Source: Primulina eburnea
Taxonomy: Eukaryota > Streptophyta > Magnoliopsida > Lamiales > Gesneriaceae
Assembly (NCBI RefSeq): GCF_022965805.1
Contig: NW_027331665.1
Location: forward strand, 12,242 to 76,241
DNA length: 64,000 nt
Direction of reading: 5' to 3'
A program made the translations under genes and the position numbers. Positions 46,431 to 58,690 of this stretch are shown here, piece by piece (position 1 is the stretch's first letter; the number at the start of each line of letters is the position of its first letter). The notes beneath the pieces were generated by a model that did not search any database, was not told the DNA's origin, and was given only the letters and a program-made list of their open reading frames with translations.

Positions 46431-46439
46431 AAGGAAAAT

Positions 46440-47674
46440 ACGGCCAAATCGTCAGAGTAAGACCCTCGTAGCAGACAAAGTACCGAAAATTGAGCCAAAT
46501 GTTATTTTTGGTGGTGTCAATTATATAGACTTGGCTAATGAAAGAAAACAACATTTCTTCTTACTTATATGCGAGTTAATTTTTACTTGATAATCTCAAT
46601 GATTTGTGATATATATTAGACAACACAGAGTATTTTTTAAAAAATGTCTACATATTGGATGTTTTGGCATTAAAACTTTTACTATTGAGTCCCTTTTATA
46701 TAATTACAATATTTCATGTTCTGCTTATCAACCCGACATTTCAAAAGATCATTTATCAATCAATGCACATAATCCGACATATCTATTTGTCCGATAATGT
46801 TTCATAATAAGGCAACGATACACGCAAACTTTTATCTCTCATGTATCAACTTTTCATAAACCGCTTATTATCATATTTGGATACATGCCAAATGAATTAA
46901 AAAAATCGAGCTTCAAATCGAGCTCTAACTCAAATGTACTTAATTCGAGTTGAGTTCGAGTCTTAAATTTTTACCAATACTTTACTCGATTCTATTCATT
47001 TAAACCCCTAGTCTAGCTACATCTATTCGGTTCAGTAATATGATTAAAAACTAACAACTGTTAAGGTCAGTTAAAGTTTCAAATTTTTTTGCTAAAAAAA
47101 AGAGTTTATTTATTACTCTAAAATCTATCTTCGATCCTAACAAAAATGTTGAAGCACTTAATATACAAAATATTGAGCACATGAACTTCATGCACTCTTT
47201 TCCATTAGTTTTTACGTTTTTTTTCAGTTAATTTTTAATGATAAATTAATTCTAAAGACAAAAACACGTAAAAATTTATAATTTAATATTTATTTGCGTC
47301 ACAAACAAAATAATTGTGATATTTTTTTGGCCCGAAACAACGTGGAAGAGAAAAAGGCAATTATCAGTTTACGTTCTACATCAGTCTCACTTGAAAAAGG
47401 CATAAGGTTTCCATTTGTGTCCTCATTTAACGTGAAGAGCAAAAATTTTGGAAGAGTAAAGTTCCATTTCACGCAAGTGCACTAAATAAAAAGTTGGAAC
47501 CAGACAATGATGTATACCAACCAGCGGCCTCTTAATTATTATTTAATTTTTGAATGGTGAATATATATTAAATAATATCATTTTAACAGACATGTATATA
47601 AAACTTTGAGTAAAGTATATAGCTATTTACGATAATTTAATATCATATATATATATACACGATAATTTAATATC

Positions 47675-47722
<48 letters not shown>

Positions 47723-48159
47723 AATGACAATTTTTTTTCACCCGGCGTAACATCCTATATGCACCATGCATTGGGAACGAGGCCTACAAATTTTGTGGGA
47801 TTTGATCTATACTATTTTATTAAGTTTGAGACAATTAAAGTAATTAATTTTGGTGTTATGATTTATTTTAATAATTATATATATTAATAAAATTTTAAAT
47901 TTTAATGCAAGTTATATGTATTTCAGTTGATTGAGTCATTGTTTTTTATTGTTAGGTTATAGGTTCAACTCTTGCAGGTCAATTTTTATTTTTTTATTTC
48001 CAATATATTTTTTATTTAATATATCAAACTTACAGATATACATCAAATGAATTATTAAAAAAATATATATATAAACACGTAACACGTGTGTCGGTTCACT
48101 AGTTTTTAATGAATGATCTAAATCTTTCGGGTGAAATACACCGGTGTTCATTGTAGGAG
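46440..48159. other. AT-rich intergenic region
   Basis: No coding remnant. The small frames at 46606-46797 and 47294-47485 have no recognisable content. It includes an (AT)n run at 47678-47721 preceded by a duplicated CACGATAATTTAATATCAT segment. Confidence 0.55.
47678..47721. repeat. (AT)n microsatellite
   Basis: About 21 AT dinucleotides. Confidence 0.9.
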
Positions 48160-48340
48160 GCAAAAACTTGTGTGAGACGGTCTCACGGGTCGTATTTGTG
48201 AGACGGATCTCTTATTTGGGTCACCCATGAAAAAATATTATTTTTTATGCTAAGAGTATTATTTTTTATTGTGAATATGAGTAAGGCTGATCCGTCTCAC
48301 GGATTATGATCCGTGAGACGGTCTCACATGAGACTTACTC
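48160..48340 (+). mobile_element. 181-bp MITE (copy 4)
   Basis: Same family as 17080-17260, same orientation: GCAAAAACTTGTGTGAGACG start, GTGAGACGGTCTCAC subterminal palindromes and GAGACTTACTC end. Flanks TTGTAGGAG and TTGTAAAAA match only in part, so the target duplication is eroded or the ends are 1 bp off. Confidence 0.8.
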
Positions 48341-49947
48341 TTGTAAAAAGTTTGACCTTCAAAGGATTTCTTGTTTCATTAAATAATTATTACACCGATT
48401 CACACTTAGTCATATTTATATAATATTTTTTTATGATTAATTTAATTTATATTCAAATATAGAGAATATAATATTTGTAAAAATTAATCAATGCTATACT
48501 ACAATTTGGAATCATAAATTGAAAAAAAGAAAAAGAAAAAAACCAGAAAAAAAAGCCATTTATCTTTTTTGTTGAGATTCTTAATAATAATAAATAACTA
48601 GCTATCGAGGCACACGCGTTGCGTGTGTAACATAATATTAGACATTTGAAATATTGTTTAATCTATTTATAGAATGAATATTAGACATTGTTAATTTGAT
48701 ATAAATATTATCATATGATATAAATTATATATTGAATTTTTAGAACTTAAATCAATTTATACAACGAATTTTGAATATTATACATAAATGTATAGACAGT
48801 GGATTTATATAGAAACTTAGAAAATTTAATGGTGGTTGAAATTGAATATCTAATAAATAGTTAATAATTAAAATATTTACCATCACCTTGAATCATGTTA
48901 TCATCACCCCATTTTCAGTTAATATTCAAAAATTATGCAACATACTTTATAATCAAAATCTAACTAAAATGTGATTTTCTCGAGCGTCACGAAGCTTTTA
49001 TTTGAGTGAAAAATCTGAAGAGATATATACAAATATGGTAAAAAAAAACCTTAGATTTAAAATTAAACGGTTAAAATAAAATATTAATTTATCTATGATT
49101 TAATATTTAAATTGATTAAGAAAAAACAGGAAGAGATGAGATTAAATATGGAAAATAAATTCAAAAGTACACACATGGTTAAAAGTTTATAACAATGGTG
49201 ATGAAAACAAACAATTCTGAATAAATGGAACTTTTTTCTGACCATACACCAGAATACACCTTTGTTTATTCAAAGAATTGAAATGCAGGAAATAAAATCA
49301 ATCCAAAAGAGGCAAAGAGATGAAGCTCTATCTAGTTGAAAGAAATTAGAATACATCTAACAAACAGAGTAAGCCGATGTTCGGAGTGGGAGAGAGTTTT
49401 TCCAACTAACACAATGAACATATGTAGTACAATTCAACTTTGTTAAATGAAAACAATAAAGGTGGGTTTTTCCCATCTCTCTTCCGAGGAGAACTGTTTT
49501 GTTTTCTTCATGGTCTTCAAAAATGTATATATAGAAATTAGAAAATCCAAAGCAAATAATCTCAACGATGTACAAAAAACAGAGATTTTGAGACAGAGAA
49601 TTTTGAGTCTTTACCTTGTATGAAAGATTTGGAACCTAGAGCCCAGCGTACAAAAAGTGGGTGGTAAGATTTTGAATTAAGAACCTAGAGTGCAAGGGAA
49701 GCGAAAATCTGAGAACAAAGAGAAATTGAAAAACCTTTTTGAGAACCGATAAATTGGGAGAAAACTACTTACTTGAGACGTAGAATGAGAAACAAGATGT
49801 AGGTTAATTGAGTTGTGGAATGAGAACTGATGAATTAGGAGAAATCTGAAATATTATTTTTTCATATAAGGTTGAAAAAGAGAGAAAAATTGTTGTCCTC
49901 AAATAGCAGTTTTTATAGATCTCTCAACTATTATAAAATAGTAGAGA

Positions 49948-50563
49948 AGTAGAGATATTGGTAGCATCTGAAGACAAAAATCAGGACATTCACATTCAAA
50001 TATAAAAATGATTATTCATGACTTAATTTAAATTTTTCTCCTCAATGAAATCACGCATTATAATGAATTACACACAAATTCTATATAACTAATTCCAATT
50101 ACTTGATCAACAACAGCAGCAACTAAAAGCTAAAAATCTGTTATCCTCCACTCAGGCAAATATGCAAGATCAACAACAGCAACTAAAAGTGAAAAATCTT
50201 TTATCATCCACTAAGGCACATATGCAACAGGACAAAATGTAAGAAATAAACATACCGAGAATCTGATGCCACGTTCTCGTTTTGATTAGTAAAATGAAAA
50301 GGAATAGATTATAGCAAACCAAGAAATATGGAAAAAATATAATAATTCACACATTGATCTTTATTTTCATGAATAAACACTCCGAAGTGGGCGCAAATAT
50401 GGTGATCATTGTACAAATCTAAAAGTCCACCTGCACCAGTAATAATAAAAGGCATTAAATCATCAACGACATCGAATCGAACAATATTATGTAATGAAAG
50501 ATCCATAAAAATGAGGGTGAAGACTCCTGCAAAAGCACTTGTGGCCTCGAGGCCTATCATCAT
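49948..50563 (-). other. Helitron segment with an 84-codon frame (outer copy)
   Basis: The frame 50563-50309 (MMIGLEATSAFAGVFTLIF start) is repeated exactly at 52540-52286 in the inner copy. It is hydrophobic in part; an armadillo-like helical segment is possible but I do not recognise the family. It may be a captured host exon. Next to it, 50105-50228 holds two ~60-bp tandem units (GATCAACAACAGCAACTAAA, glutamine-rich if read). Confidence 0.35.
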
Positions 50564-52285
50564 TAAATACTAGCTATCGAGGCACACGCGTTGCATGTGT
50601 AACATAATATTAGACATTTGAAATATTGTTTAATCTATTTATAGAATGAATATTAGACATTGTTAATTTGATATAAATATTATCATATGATATAAATTAT
50701 ATATTGAATTTTTAGAACTTAAATCAATTTATACAACGAATTTTGAATATTATACATAAATGTATAGACAGTGGATTTATATAGAAACTTAGAAAATTTA
50801 ATGGTGGTTGAAATTGAATATCTAATAAATAGTTAATAATTAAAATATTTACCATCACCTTGAATCATGTTATCATCACCCCATTTTCAGTTAATATTCA
50901 AAAATTATGCAACATACTTTATAATCAACCAAAATCTAACTAAAATGTGATTTTCTCGAGCGTCACGAAGCTTTTATTTGAGTGAAAAATCTGAAGAGAT
51001 ATATACAAATATGGTAAAAAAAAACCTGAGATTTAAAATTAAACGGTTAAAATAAAATATTAATTTATCTATGATTTAATATTTAAATTGATTAAGAAAA
51101 AACAGGAAGAGATGAGATTAAATATGGAAAATAAATTCAAAAGTACACACATGGTTAAAAGTTTATAACAATGGTGATGAAAACAAACAATTATGAATAA
51201 ATGGAACTTTTTTCTGACCATACACCAGAATACACCTTTGTTTATTCAAAGAATTGAAATGCAGGAAATAAAATCAATCCAAAAGAGGCAAAGAGATGAA
51301 GCTCTATCTAGTTGAAAGAAATTAGAATACATCTAACAAACAGAGTAAGCCGATGTTCGGAGTGGGAGAGAGTTTTTCCAACTAACACAATGAACATATG
51401 TAGTACAATTCAACTTTGTTAAATTAAAACAATAAAGGTGGGTTTTTCCCATCTCTCTTCCGAGGAGAACTGTTTTGTTTTCTTCATGGTCTTCAAAAAA
51501 TGTATATATAGAAATTAGAAAATCCAAAGCAAATAATCTCAACGATGTACAAAAAACAGAGATTTTGAGACAGAGAATTTGAGTCTTTACCTTGTATGAA
51601 AGATTTGGAACCTAGAGCCCAGCGTGCAAAAAGTGGGTGGTAAGATTTTGAATTAAGAACCTAGAGTGCAAGGGAAGCGAAAATCTGAGAACAAAGAGAA
51701 ATTGAAAAACCTTTTTTGAGAACCGATAAATTGGGAGAAAACTACTTACTTGAGACGTAGAATGAGAAACAAGATGTAGGTTAATTGAGTTGTGGAATGA
51801 GAACTGATGAATTTGGAGAAATCTGAAATATTATTTTTTCATATAAGGTTGAAAAAGAGAGAAAAATTGTTGTCCTCAAATAGCAGTTTTTATAGATCTC
51901 TCAACTATTATAAAATAGTAGAGAAGTAGAGATATTGGTAGCATCTGAAGACAAAAATCAGGACATTCACATTCAAATATAAAAATGATTATTCATGACT
52001 TAATTTAAATTTTTCTCCTCAATGAAATCATGCATTATAATGAATTACACACAAATTCTATATAACTAATTCCAATTACTTGATCAACAACAGCAGCAAC
52101 TAAAAGCTAAAAATCTGTTATCCTCCACTCAGGCAAATATGCAAGATCAACAACAGCAACTAAAAGTGAAAAATCTTTTATCATCCACTAAGGCACATAT
52201 GCAACAGGACAAAATGTAAGAAATAAACATACCGAGAATCTGATGCCACGTTCTCGTTTTGATTAGTAAAATGAAAAGGAATAGA

Positions 52286-52540
52286 TTATAGCAAACCAAG
52301 AAATATGGAAAAAATATAATAATTCACACATTGATCTTTATTTTCATGAATAAACACTCCGAAGTGGGCGCAAATATGGTGATCATTGTACAAATCTAAA
52401 AGTCCACCTGCACCAGTAATAATAAAAGGCATTAAATCATCAACGACATCGAATCGAACAATATTATGTAATGAAAGATCCATAAAAATGAGGGTGAAGA
52501 CTCCTGCAAAAGCACTTGTGGCCTCGAGGCCTATCATCAT
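52286..52540 (-). other. Second copy of the 84-codon Helitron frame
   Basis: Protein-identical to 50309-50563. The identity reflects the recent Helitron duplication, not necessarily selection. Confidence 0.35.
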
Positions 52541-53370
52541 TAAATATTACTAAAAATTTTTATGTAGTCTAAATATGAATGTCATATCCCCAGTCAAAGC
52601 TTTAAATAAACCTTAAAGGTATTTACTTTTGAAAGAAATTTTGACAACTTAATAATTAAAATTAAATTAAACACATTAAAAACCATTTAAAAAACTCTTA
52701 GAAACTTGAGAAGAACACGACAAAGAAAATTGAGCACCATTTTCACACCAATTTTTCAAAAATAAAATAAAAGTAGATAGATGATAACAAATCAAAAAAA
52801 TCAAATCACAACAACATTAACAATGGACATCGGGAAAAAAATGCAAAAGGTTCCAATTACAGCGTGAGCGTGGGCAAAATTTTTTTTAAAAAAAATCACA
52901 CACAGGGAATTCACCGAAAAAATACAAAACATATAAATAAATTTCTGCCCAGAACAATATCAATAATGCATATGTTGTGAAGAAATCGAGACTTGGCATA
53001 TCAAGTAGGATGTGTTGAATAATCTACCAAAAACCAAACACTAAATCAATATAGAAAAACTCACACATGCTGGCAATAACATGAATTAGAGCTGATACCT
53101 CTGGATTCAGGCTTTGAATATTCCGACGCACATAAAAAAGAAACATCGAACTGAAAAATATTAGAAAAGACAAAATATTACATGGGTGTCTAAAACTTCA
53201 CAATAGAGATAATAGAATTTTAATACTATCAATTGAGATTCAAGCGGAGATTTACCGGAATTGACAAAGAAATTGAGGAAATGAAATACTTTCTGTGTAC
53301 CTACAATGCATAAAAGAAAAGGTACAAATTAAACAAAAGAAGTATTCCTCAAGATAAAGGACCATACTCA

Positions 53371-53506
53371 GTGGTCAATTTTCAACGGATTGTCATGAAG
53401 AACGTAACCTTGAAGACTCAGCTTGGCGGACATAGCACTATCGATCTCTCGGAAATACACAAACGCATAGTTCCGAGATGGGTACAACGTCAAGCTGTCG
53501 ATTTCT
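53371..53506 (-). pseudogene. Captured RRM exon, FPA/SPEN-like (inner Helitron)
   Basis: The - strand gives IDSLTLYPSRNYAFVYFREI followed by DSAMSAKLSLQGYVLHDNPLKI. The RNP1-type motif SRNYAFVYF and the LQGxxLxxxPLKI end are typical of an RNA-recognition motif, closest in feel to the flowering-time FPA/SPOC-domain family. AG lies just upstream of the exon in element sense. Only one exon-sized fragment is seen, consistent with Helitron gene capture. Confidence 0.6.
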
Positions 53507-54769
53507 ATTTTATCGTAAAAGAAATAAACCAAAAGTACTCGTAAAAGAAATAAAAGATCTGCAACAAATGTCTATTAAAAAAAACAGGAAAGAAAAAAAT
53601 AATCAACTCACCAGAGCCATGGATTAAACTGGATCAAATCGTCCCTCTTTAAATCAGTAAAATTCTGAAAGAGGGAAGATTTGAAAGAGGGAAGAATCTA
53701 TGAAGGTAAAGCAACAAAATCTGAGAGAATTGTGCAGAGTGGGTGTGAGGGAAGCCTAATTTCTGAGGGTAAAGCAAGAAATATGAGAGAATCGTGAAGG
53801 TGTGTGGAACGGTTTTTGAGATGTGAAGAGATGTTGAGAGAAAAATATTACTCAGGTCAAGCAAAGGGGCAAAAGGGTAAAAAAAATTTTGGTGTCCGCA
53901 AGAGCAGTTTCTATGAGCCTCGCATCTTTAATAAAATAGTAGAGATTACTAAAAAAATTTATGTAGTCTAAATATGAATGTCATATCCCCAGTCAAAGCT
54001 TTAAATAAACCTTAAAGGTATTTACTTTTGAAAGAAATTTTGACAACTTAATAATTAAAATTAAATTAAACACATTAAAAACCATTTAAAAAACTCTTAG
54101 AAACTTGAGAAGAACACGACAAAGAAAATTGAGCACCATTTTCACACCAATTTTTCAAAAATAAAATAAAAGTAGATAGATGATAACAAATCAAAAAAAT
54201 CAAATCACAACAACATTAACAATGGACATCGGGAAAAAAATGCAAAAGGTTCCAATCACAGCGTGAGCGTGGGCAAAATTTTTTTAAAAAAAAATCACAC
54301 ACAGGGAATTCACCGAAAAAATGCAAAACATATAAATAAATTTCTGCCCAGAACAATATCAATAATGCATATGTTGTGAAGAAATCGAGACTTGGCATAT
54401 CAAGTAGGATGTGTTGAATAATCTACCAAAAACCAAACACTAAATCAATATAGAAAAACTCACACATGCTGGCAATAACATGAATTAGAGCTGATACCTC
54501 TGGATTCAGGCTTTGAATATTCCGACGCACATAAAAAAGAAACATCGAACTGAAAAATATTAGAAAAGACAAAATATTACATGGGTGTCTAAAACTTCAC
54601 AATAGAGATAATAGAATTTTAATACTATCAATTGAGATTCAAGCGGAGATTTACCGGAATTGACAAAGAAATTGAGGAAATGAAATACTTTCTGTGTACC
54701 TACAATGCATAAAAGAAAAGGTACAAATTAAACAAAAGAAGTATTCCTCAAGATAAAGGACCATACTCA

Positions 54770-54905
54770 GTGGTCAATTTTCAACGGATTGTCATGAAGA
54801 ACGTAACCTTGAAGACTCAGCTTGGCGGACATAGCACTATCGATCTCTCGGAAATACACAAACGCATAGTTCCGAGATGGTTACAACGTCAAGCTGTCGA
54901 TTTCT
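54770..54905 (-). pseudogene. Captured RRM exon, FPA/SPEN-like (outer Helitron)
   Basis: Same fragment as 53371-53506, offset 1399 bp. One change (GATGGTTACAACG for GATGGGTACAACG) alters a codon of the PSRNY-preceding stretch. Confidence 0.6.
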
Positions 54906-55343
54906 ATTTTATCGTAAAAGAAATAAACCAAAAGTACTCGTAAAAGAAATAAAAGATCTGCAACAAATGTCTATTAAAAAAAACAGGAAAGAAAAAAATA
55001 ATCAACTCACCAGAGCCATGGATTAAACTGGATCAAATCGTCCCTCTTTAAATCAGTAAAATTCTGAAAGAGGGAAGATTTGAAAGAGGGAAAAATCTAT
55101 GAAGGTAAAGCAACAAAATCTGAGAGAATTGTGCAGAGTGGGTGTGAGGGAAGCCTAATTTCTGAGGGTAAAGCAAGAAATATGAGAGAATCGTGAAGGT
55201 GTGTGGAACGGTTTTTGAGATGTGAAGAGATGTTGAGAGAAAATATTACTCAGGTCAAGCAAAGGGGCAAAAGGGTAAAAAAAATTTTGGTGTCCGCAAG
55301 AGCAGTTTCTATGAGCCTCGCATCTTTAATAAAATAGTAGAGA

Positions 55344-55629
55344 TAATATATATCTATATTATTATACATAACTATTGATGCAAAGTGTTTAATTTACCAA
55401 CAAAATGTTTTCTTGAAGCAGTTATCTATATAATTTTGATGTATATATCATTATTATCATACACTTACGTTAGTTGTGGGGTCGGTTATATGAATATTAT
55501 TTCACAAACTAAACAAATTTCTCACATATCATCTCTTAAAATAAGATCTAAGATATATCTTTTAAGAACCTTTATCCAAATTTTCAATGGCATACTTCTT
55601 TTTCTTTTAACTTGTCACTCTTTGATATG
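55344..55629. other. AT-rich spacer
   Basis: No gene seen. The + strand frame beginning at 55385 is the complement of LINE debris and AT-rich DNA. Confidence 0.45.
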
Positions 55630-56050
55630 TTGGATCGATACTGTGTTTGGTCTCCTCTTCACATGACCAAACTATGTTATACGTCTTTCTCAATCTTATC
55701 ATCTATGGGGCTACATTTAAATAGCTCATAATCCTTCCTTCCTAATTCTATATTTGCTCGTTTTGCCACACATTTATCTTAACATACACATCTTTGCTAC
55801 TGTCATTTTATATATATAGTCTTGTTGCAGCCTAACACTCTGAGCTATAAAGTATAGCTGGTTGAACAATATTCTTAAAATATTATTATCTTTTCAGTCT
55901 CGCAGACATCCTTTTATCACATAAGACTTTTGACCATGATCTATATCATCTCTAATGTCTAAAGCTTCTTGGATAATATATCCTAAATAGAGAAAAAAAT
56001 TCACACTCTGGAACTTTTTTGGCCTTCATTCTCAATTGAGCTATCAATTC
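55630..56050 (-). pseudogene. Degraded LINE reverse transcriptase C-terminus
   Basis: On the - strand, broken frames read MTVAKMCMLR-stop-MCG, then a PIDDKIEKD stretch and RGDQTQYRSNI. This matches the common plant LINE tail of the form M(R/S)VAEMRMLRWMCG ... I.DKIREARLRWFGHV.RRP. Several stops make it non-functional. No poly-A tail or target duplication was identified. Confidence 0.55.
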
Positions 56051-57059
56051 GTCTAGATTCCAGACCAAAATTACAAGCTAAATATTTTGTTTTTTGACTT
56101 ACATATTCTAAACCATCTACTCTCAAGAAGTTCACGCTATCAATCTAATTTTTATGTATATAAATTTAAAATATAAAAATTATATAAATTTAAAATATTT
56201 GCCCATGCATATATGATATAAAAGAAATACCATTTTAGTAAATTATGTAATTGGCAAGTGGAAGTAGCAATAGAGAATTGAGAAACATTTTTTAAAATTT
56301 ATTCATGACATTATACAAGTAATGATTTAGTATTCGCATTTAGTTAATGACATACAATAGAATCGATCGAATTTGAGTTTCATATAAATGAAGGGTGAAT
56401 TTGGGGGAAAAACATTAGTATTTAACTAAATGAAGTAAATATATTTTAGTAATAATATATAACTTTTCATGTATATACATGAAGGGCCCTACAAAATTAG
56501 ACTTTGACCAAATTGGTTGGTTTTCACTTGTGTTACATTTTAGTAAAATGACTTTTTAGAAAGCATTTTAAAAAGTTTTTTGGATATGGAAATTCCTGAA
56601 AATAAAAATTTGAACTCCTATTTTATTTGACATTTTTGTTTTACTTTATTGTAAAAGCTAATATCTAGGTACAAGTTTCAAAATTTTGACACCTTTAACT
56701 GATGTGTAGATTTAGATTATCAGTTTCGCTTCGTCATATCATTATCTTTATGTTTTTTGATATTTTACCAAAGTTACCCTTATAAATGTTGATAATTGTA
56801 ATTCCAAATTTTACTGAAATATCCACAACTTTTTACTTTTAAAATTTTACTAATTTTTTTAAAAAGCAACATCGAAATTCAACAATTTAAATACTTAATA
56901 TTTCCAGTAAATCAAAATAATTTAACATTTAAAATTTCAAGTACGTAAAAATCGCTAAATCATTGATTAACAAAATTAAATTCCTATCTTTATCAAGATA
57001 AACTAACTCCAAAATAAAGTAAAATATCTCTGCTAAAATCATTAACAAAATCTTATAAC
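56051..57059. other. AT-rich intergenic region
   Basis: Nothing recognised on either strand. Confidence 0.5.
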
Positions 57060-57374
57060 TATAAGCTAATGTGGAAAATAAATGCTGATCGAGAGTGTAC
57101 TATCGGACTCGATCCACTCAAGCGTCAGGGCCTCTATCAAATCTAATGAATCTAATGATTCAACACGTTCTAAATAGCAGTAACAAATAGTACATATATA
57201 AGCATAAGCACTAAAATCATACTCTTATTTAAAATAACTTTAAGCATAAATAAATCGTATATCGTAAAGCTTTCAATCATTTATCCTTTTGGGTGAAGTT
57301 TGATCCTTGAAAGTGACTAGCTTTTTATCCTCTGGTCGACTGATCAGTCTTAGCTCACAATTGCGCATGGGAAC
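57060..57374 (-). repeat. LTR-like fragment flanking the third gypsy element
   Basis: GATTCAACACGTTCTAAATAG and CTCGATC... words resemble GACTCAACACGTATAAACTGG at 57755-57790 inside the neighbouring LTR. It is therefore probably a fragment of a related gypsy LTR, or the true distal part of the same LTR if the 57375 boundary is wrong. Confidence 0.35.
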
Positions 57375-58073
57375 TGTAACGTATGGTACTTTTCATACTC
57401 AAAATTTGCGAAAAAATTTAAATTTTCTTAAACATAAAATAACATTCAAAGTTTAGTGGTGAAATCAGGCAAAGGGGAGAATCACATTGCAGTACTGGAT
57501 CGGGTCTTCGAGAGGTGTCGTTTGTCATAAAATATCTCAACCAAGTCCCCCATAAGACATGGTTGTTAAAAATAACTACAATAAAATTTGCTCACAAAAG
57601 GTTTTCTCAAAGTATTTCCATCTAATTTAACTTTTGCATAAAACTTAAACATGGCGGTACTCGGGTTTAGCCTCCCGCTCAGTCCAAGCCTGCCCCTAGG
57701 TCGCCACCTCCTGTCTCCTCAACAACATACTCACCTGCATCGATCAAGTCTAGAGAGTCTAAAGACTCAACACGTATAAACTGGGAAATAACAAGTACTA
57801 CATAATAAAACCGCATGCAACTTTAAAATAGAGCATACATACTTGAACTTGAATTTGCGTACCAAAACTTGAACATACATACATAACATAGACGTGCCAT
57901 AACCTGAAACTTGTCATAAACATACTGCATACTAGAACGTACATAACTTCATCATTTTGCGTAGAGGCATGTTTCAAAGCAAGTGACCCATAACATAATA
58001 AATGCCTGATCAGAAAAACCACAGTACTGGGCTGACAGGGACGTATCCACTGCCACATATATACATGAGATCT

Positions 58074-58203
58074 CCGTTCATAATTTAACGTGCTGATTGG
58101 TCCCCGTCCATAATTTAACGCTTTCCAACTTCGATCTAACCCGTTCATAATTTAACGGGCGGATTGGTCCCCGTTCATAATTTAACGCTTTCCAATCCTA
58201 AAC
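58074..58203. repeat. 67-bp tandem units with CCGTTCATAATTTAACG half-repeats
   Basis: Two units (58074-58140, 58141-58203), each with two CCGT(T/C)CATAATTTAACG words separated by GATTGGTCC. Confidence 0.85.
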
Positions 58204-58503
58204 ATAATTTGGTCACAAGACATTCAGCATACCTCAAAACTTAAAATATTTTCTTGCACGTCAACATACTTACTTGGCGTTGAGGGATTCGTTGGACTTC
58301 GATCGGGGTCGTTGCTGCACGTACTACCATGAATTCACATACTTAAGTTGCATAACTTAGACGTAGGTAATCCTGCTTACTTACGAGTTCGTTCAATTCC
58401 TTAAGACGTTCTAGAATTCCCATGGCTCGACCTTGTAAATCATTGTACTAAACCATGACATCAAACCTCAAACATGTTATAATATTTTTCCCAAATATGA
58501 AGG

Positions 58504-58690
58504 ACACGGACCCCATGCCTACCTCCGTGTAGGGGTCCGTGTAGACTCGGGTGAGAAGGCTCGAAAGGAAGGGTGGACACGGACCCCGTGTCAGGGTCCG
58601 TGTGGGGGTCCGTGTAGACTCTGGAAAAATGCACTCCGGAAGGAACAAAGGCACGGACCCCGTGCAAGGGTCCGTCCGTGGGTCTGTGTA
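58504..58690. repeat. CACGGACCC/GGGTCCGTG palindrome array
   Basis: Three inverted-repeat blocks at about 58504-58542, 58577-58615 and 58651-58690. In the middle one ACACGGACCC (58577-58586) is exactly complementary to GGGTCCGTGT (58594-58603). The spacing is ~73 bp. Reverse and forward frames across it are artefacts. Confidence 0.85.

Larger units (their letters stand above)
50570..53945 (-). mobile_element. Inner Helitron inserted in the outer one
   Basis: 3376 bp, near-identical to the outer element. 5' end TCTCTACTA at 53945, 3' end CTAG at 50573-50570. It is flanked on the - strand by A (53946) and T (50569), so it entered an AT dinucleotide of the outer Helitron. Its 3' hairpin carries one mutation (GCATGTG for GCGTGTG). 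Differences between matching halves are scattered, about 0.4 percent by eye. Confidence 0.82.
48598..55343 (-). mobile_element. Outer Helitron, interrupted by a second copy of itself
   Basis: On the - strand the 5' end is TCTCTACTATTTTATTAAAG at 55343, preceded by A. The 3' end is CTAG at 48601-48598, followed by T. A hairpin CACACGC-AA-GCGTGTG lies 9 nt before the CTAG (+ strand 48611-48627). These are classical Helitron ends with A|T insertion and no target duplication. The element comprises 53946-55343 plus 48598-50569 (about 3.37 kb) around the inner Helitron. No Rep/helicase is encoded, so it is non-autonomous. Confidence 0.82.

Noticed and set aside
48598..55343. Two simple tandem duplications (X-X and Y-Y) by unequal crossing over
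   Set aside because: Both junctions coincide exactly with Helitron TC and CTAG ends in an A|T context, which one self-insertion explains more simply.
55385..55666. 93-codon + strand hydrophobic frame
   Set aside because: It lies on the complement of LINE-like debris; hydrophobicity reflects AT-rich composition.
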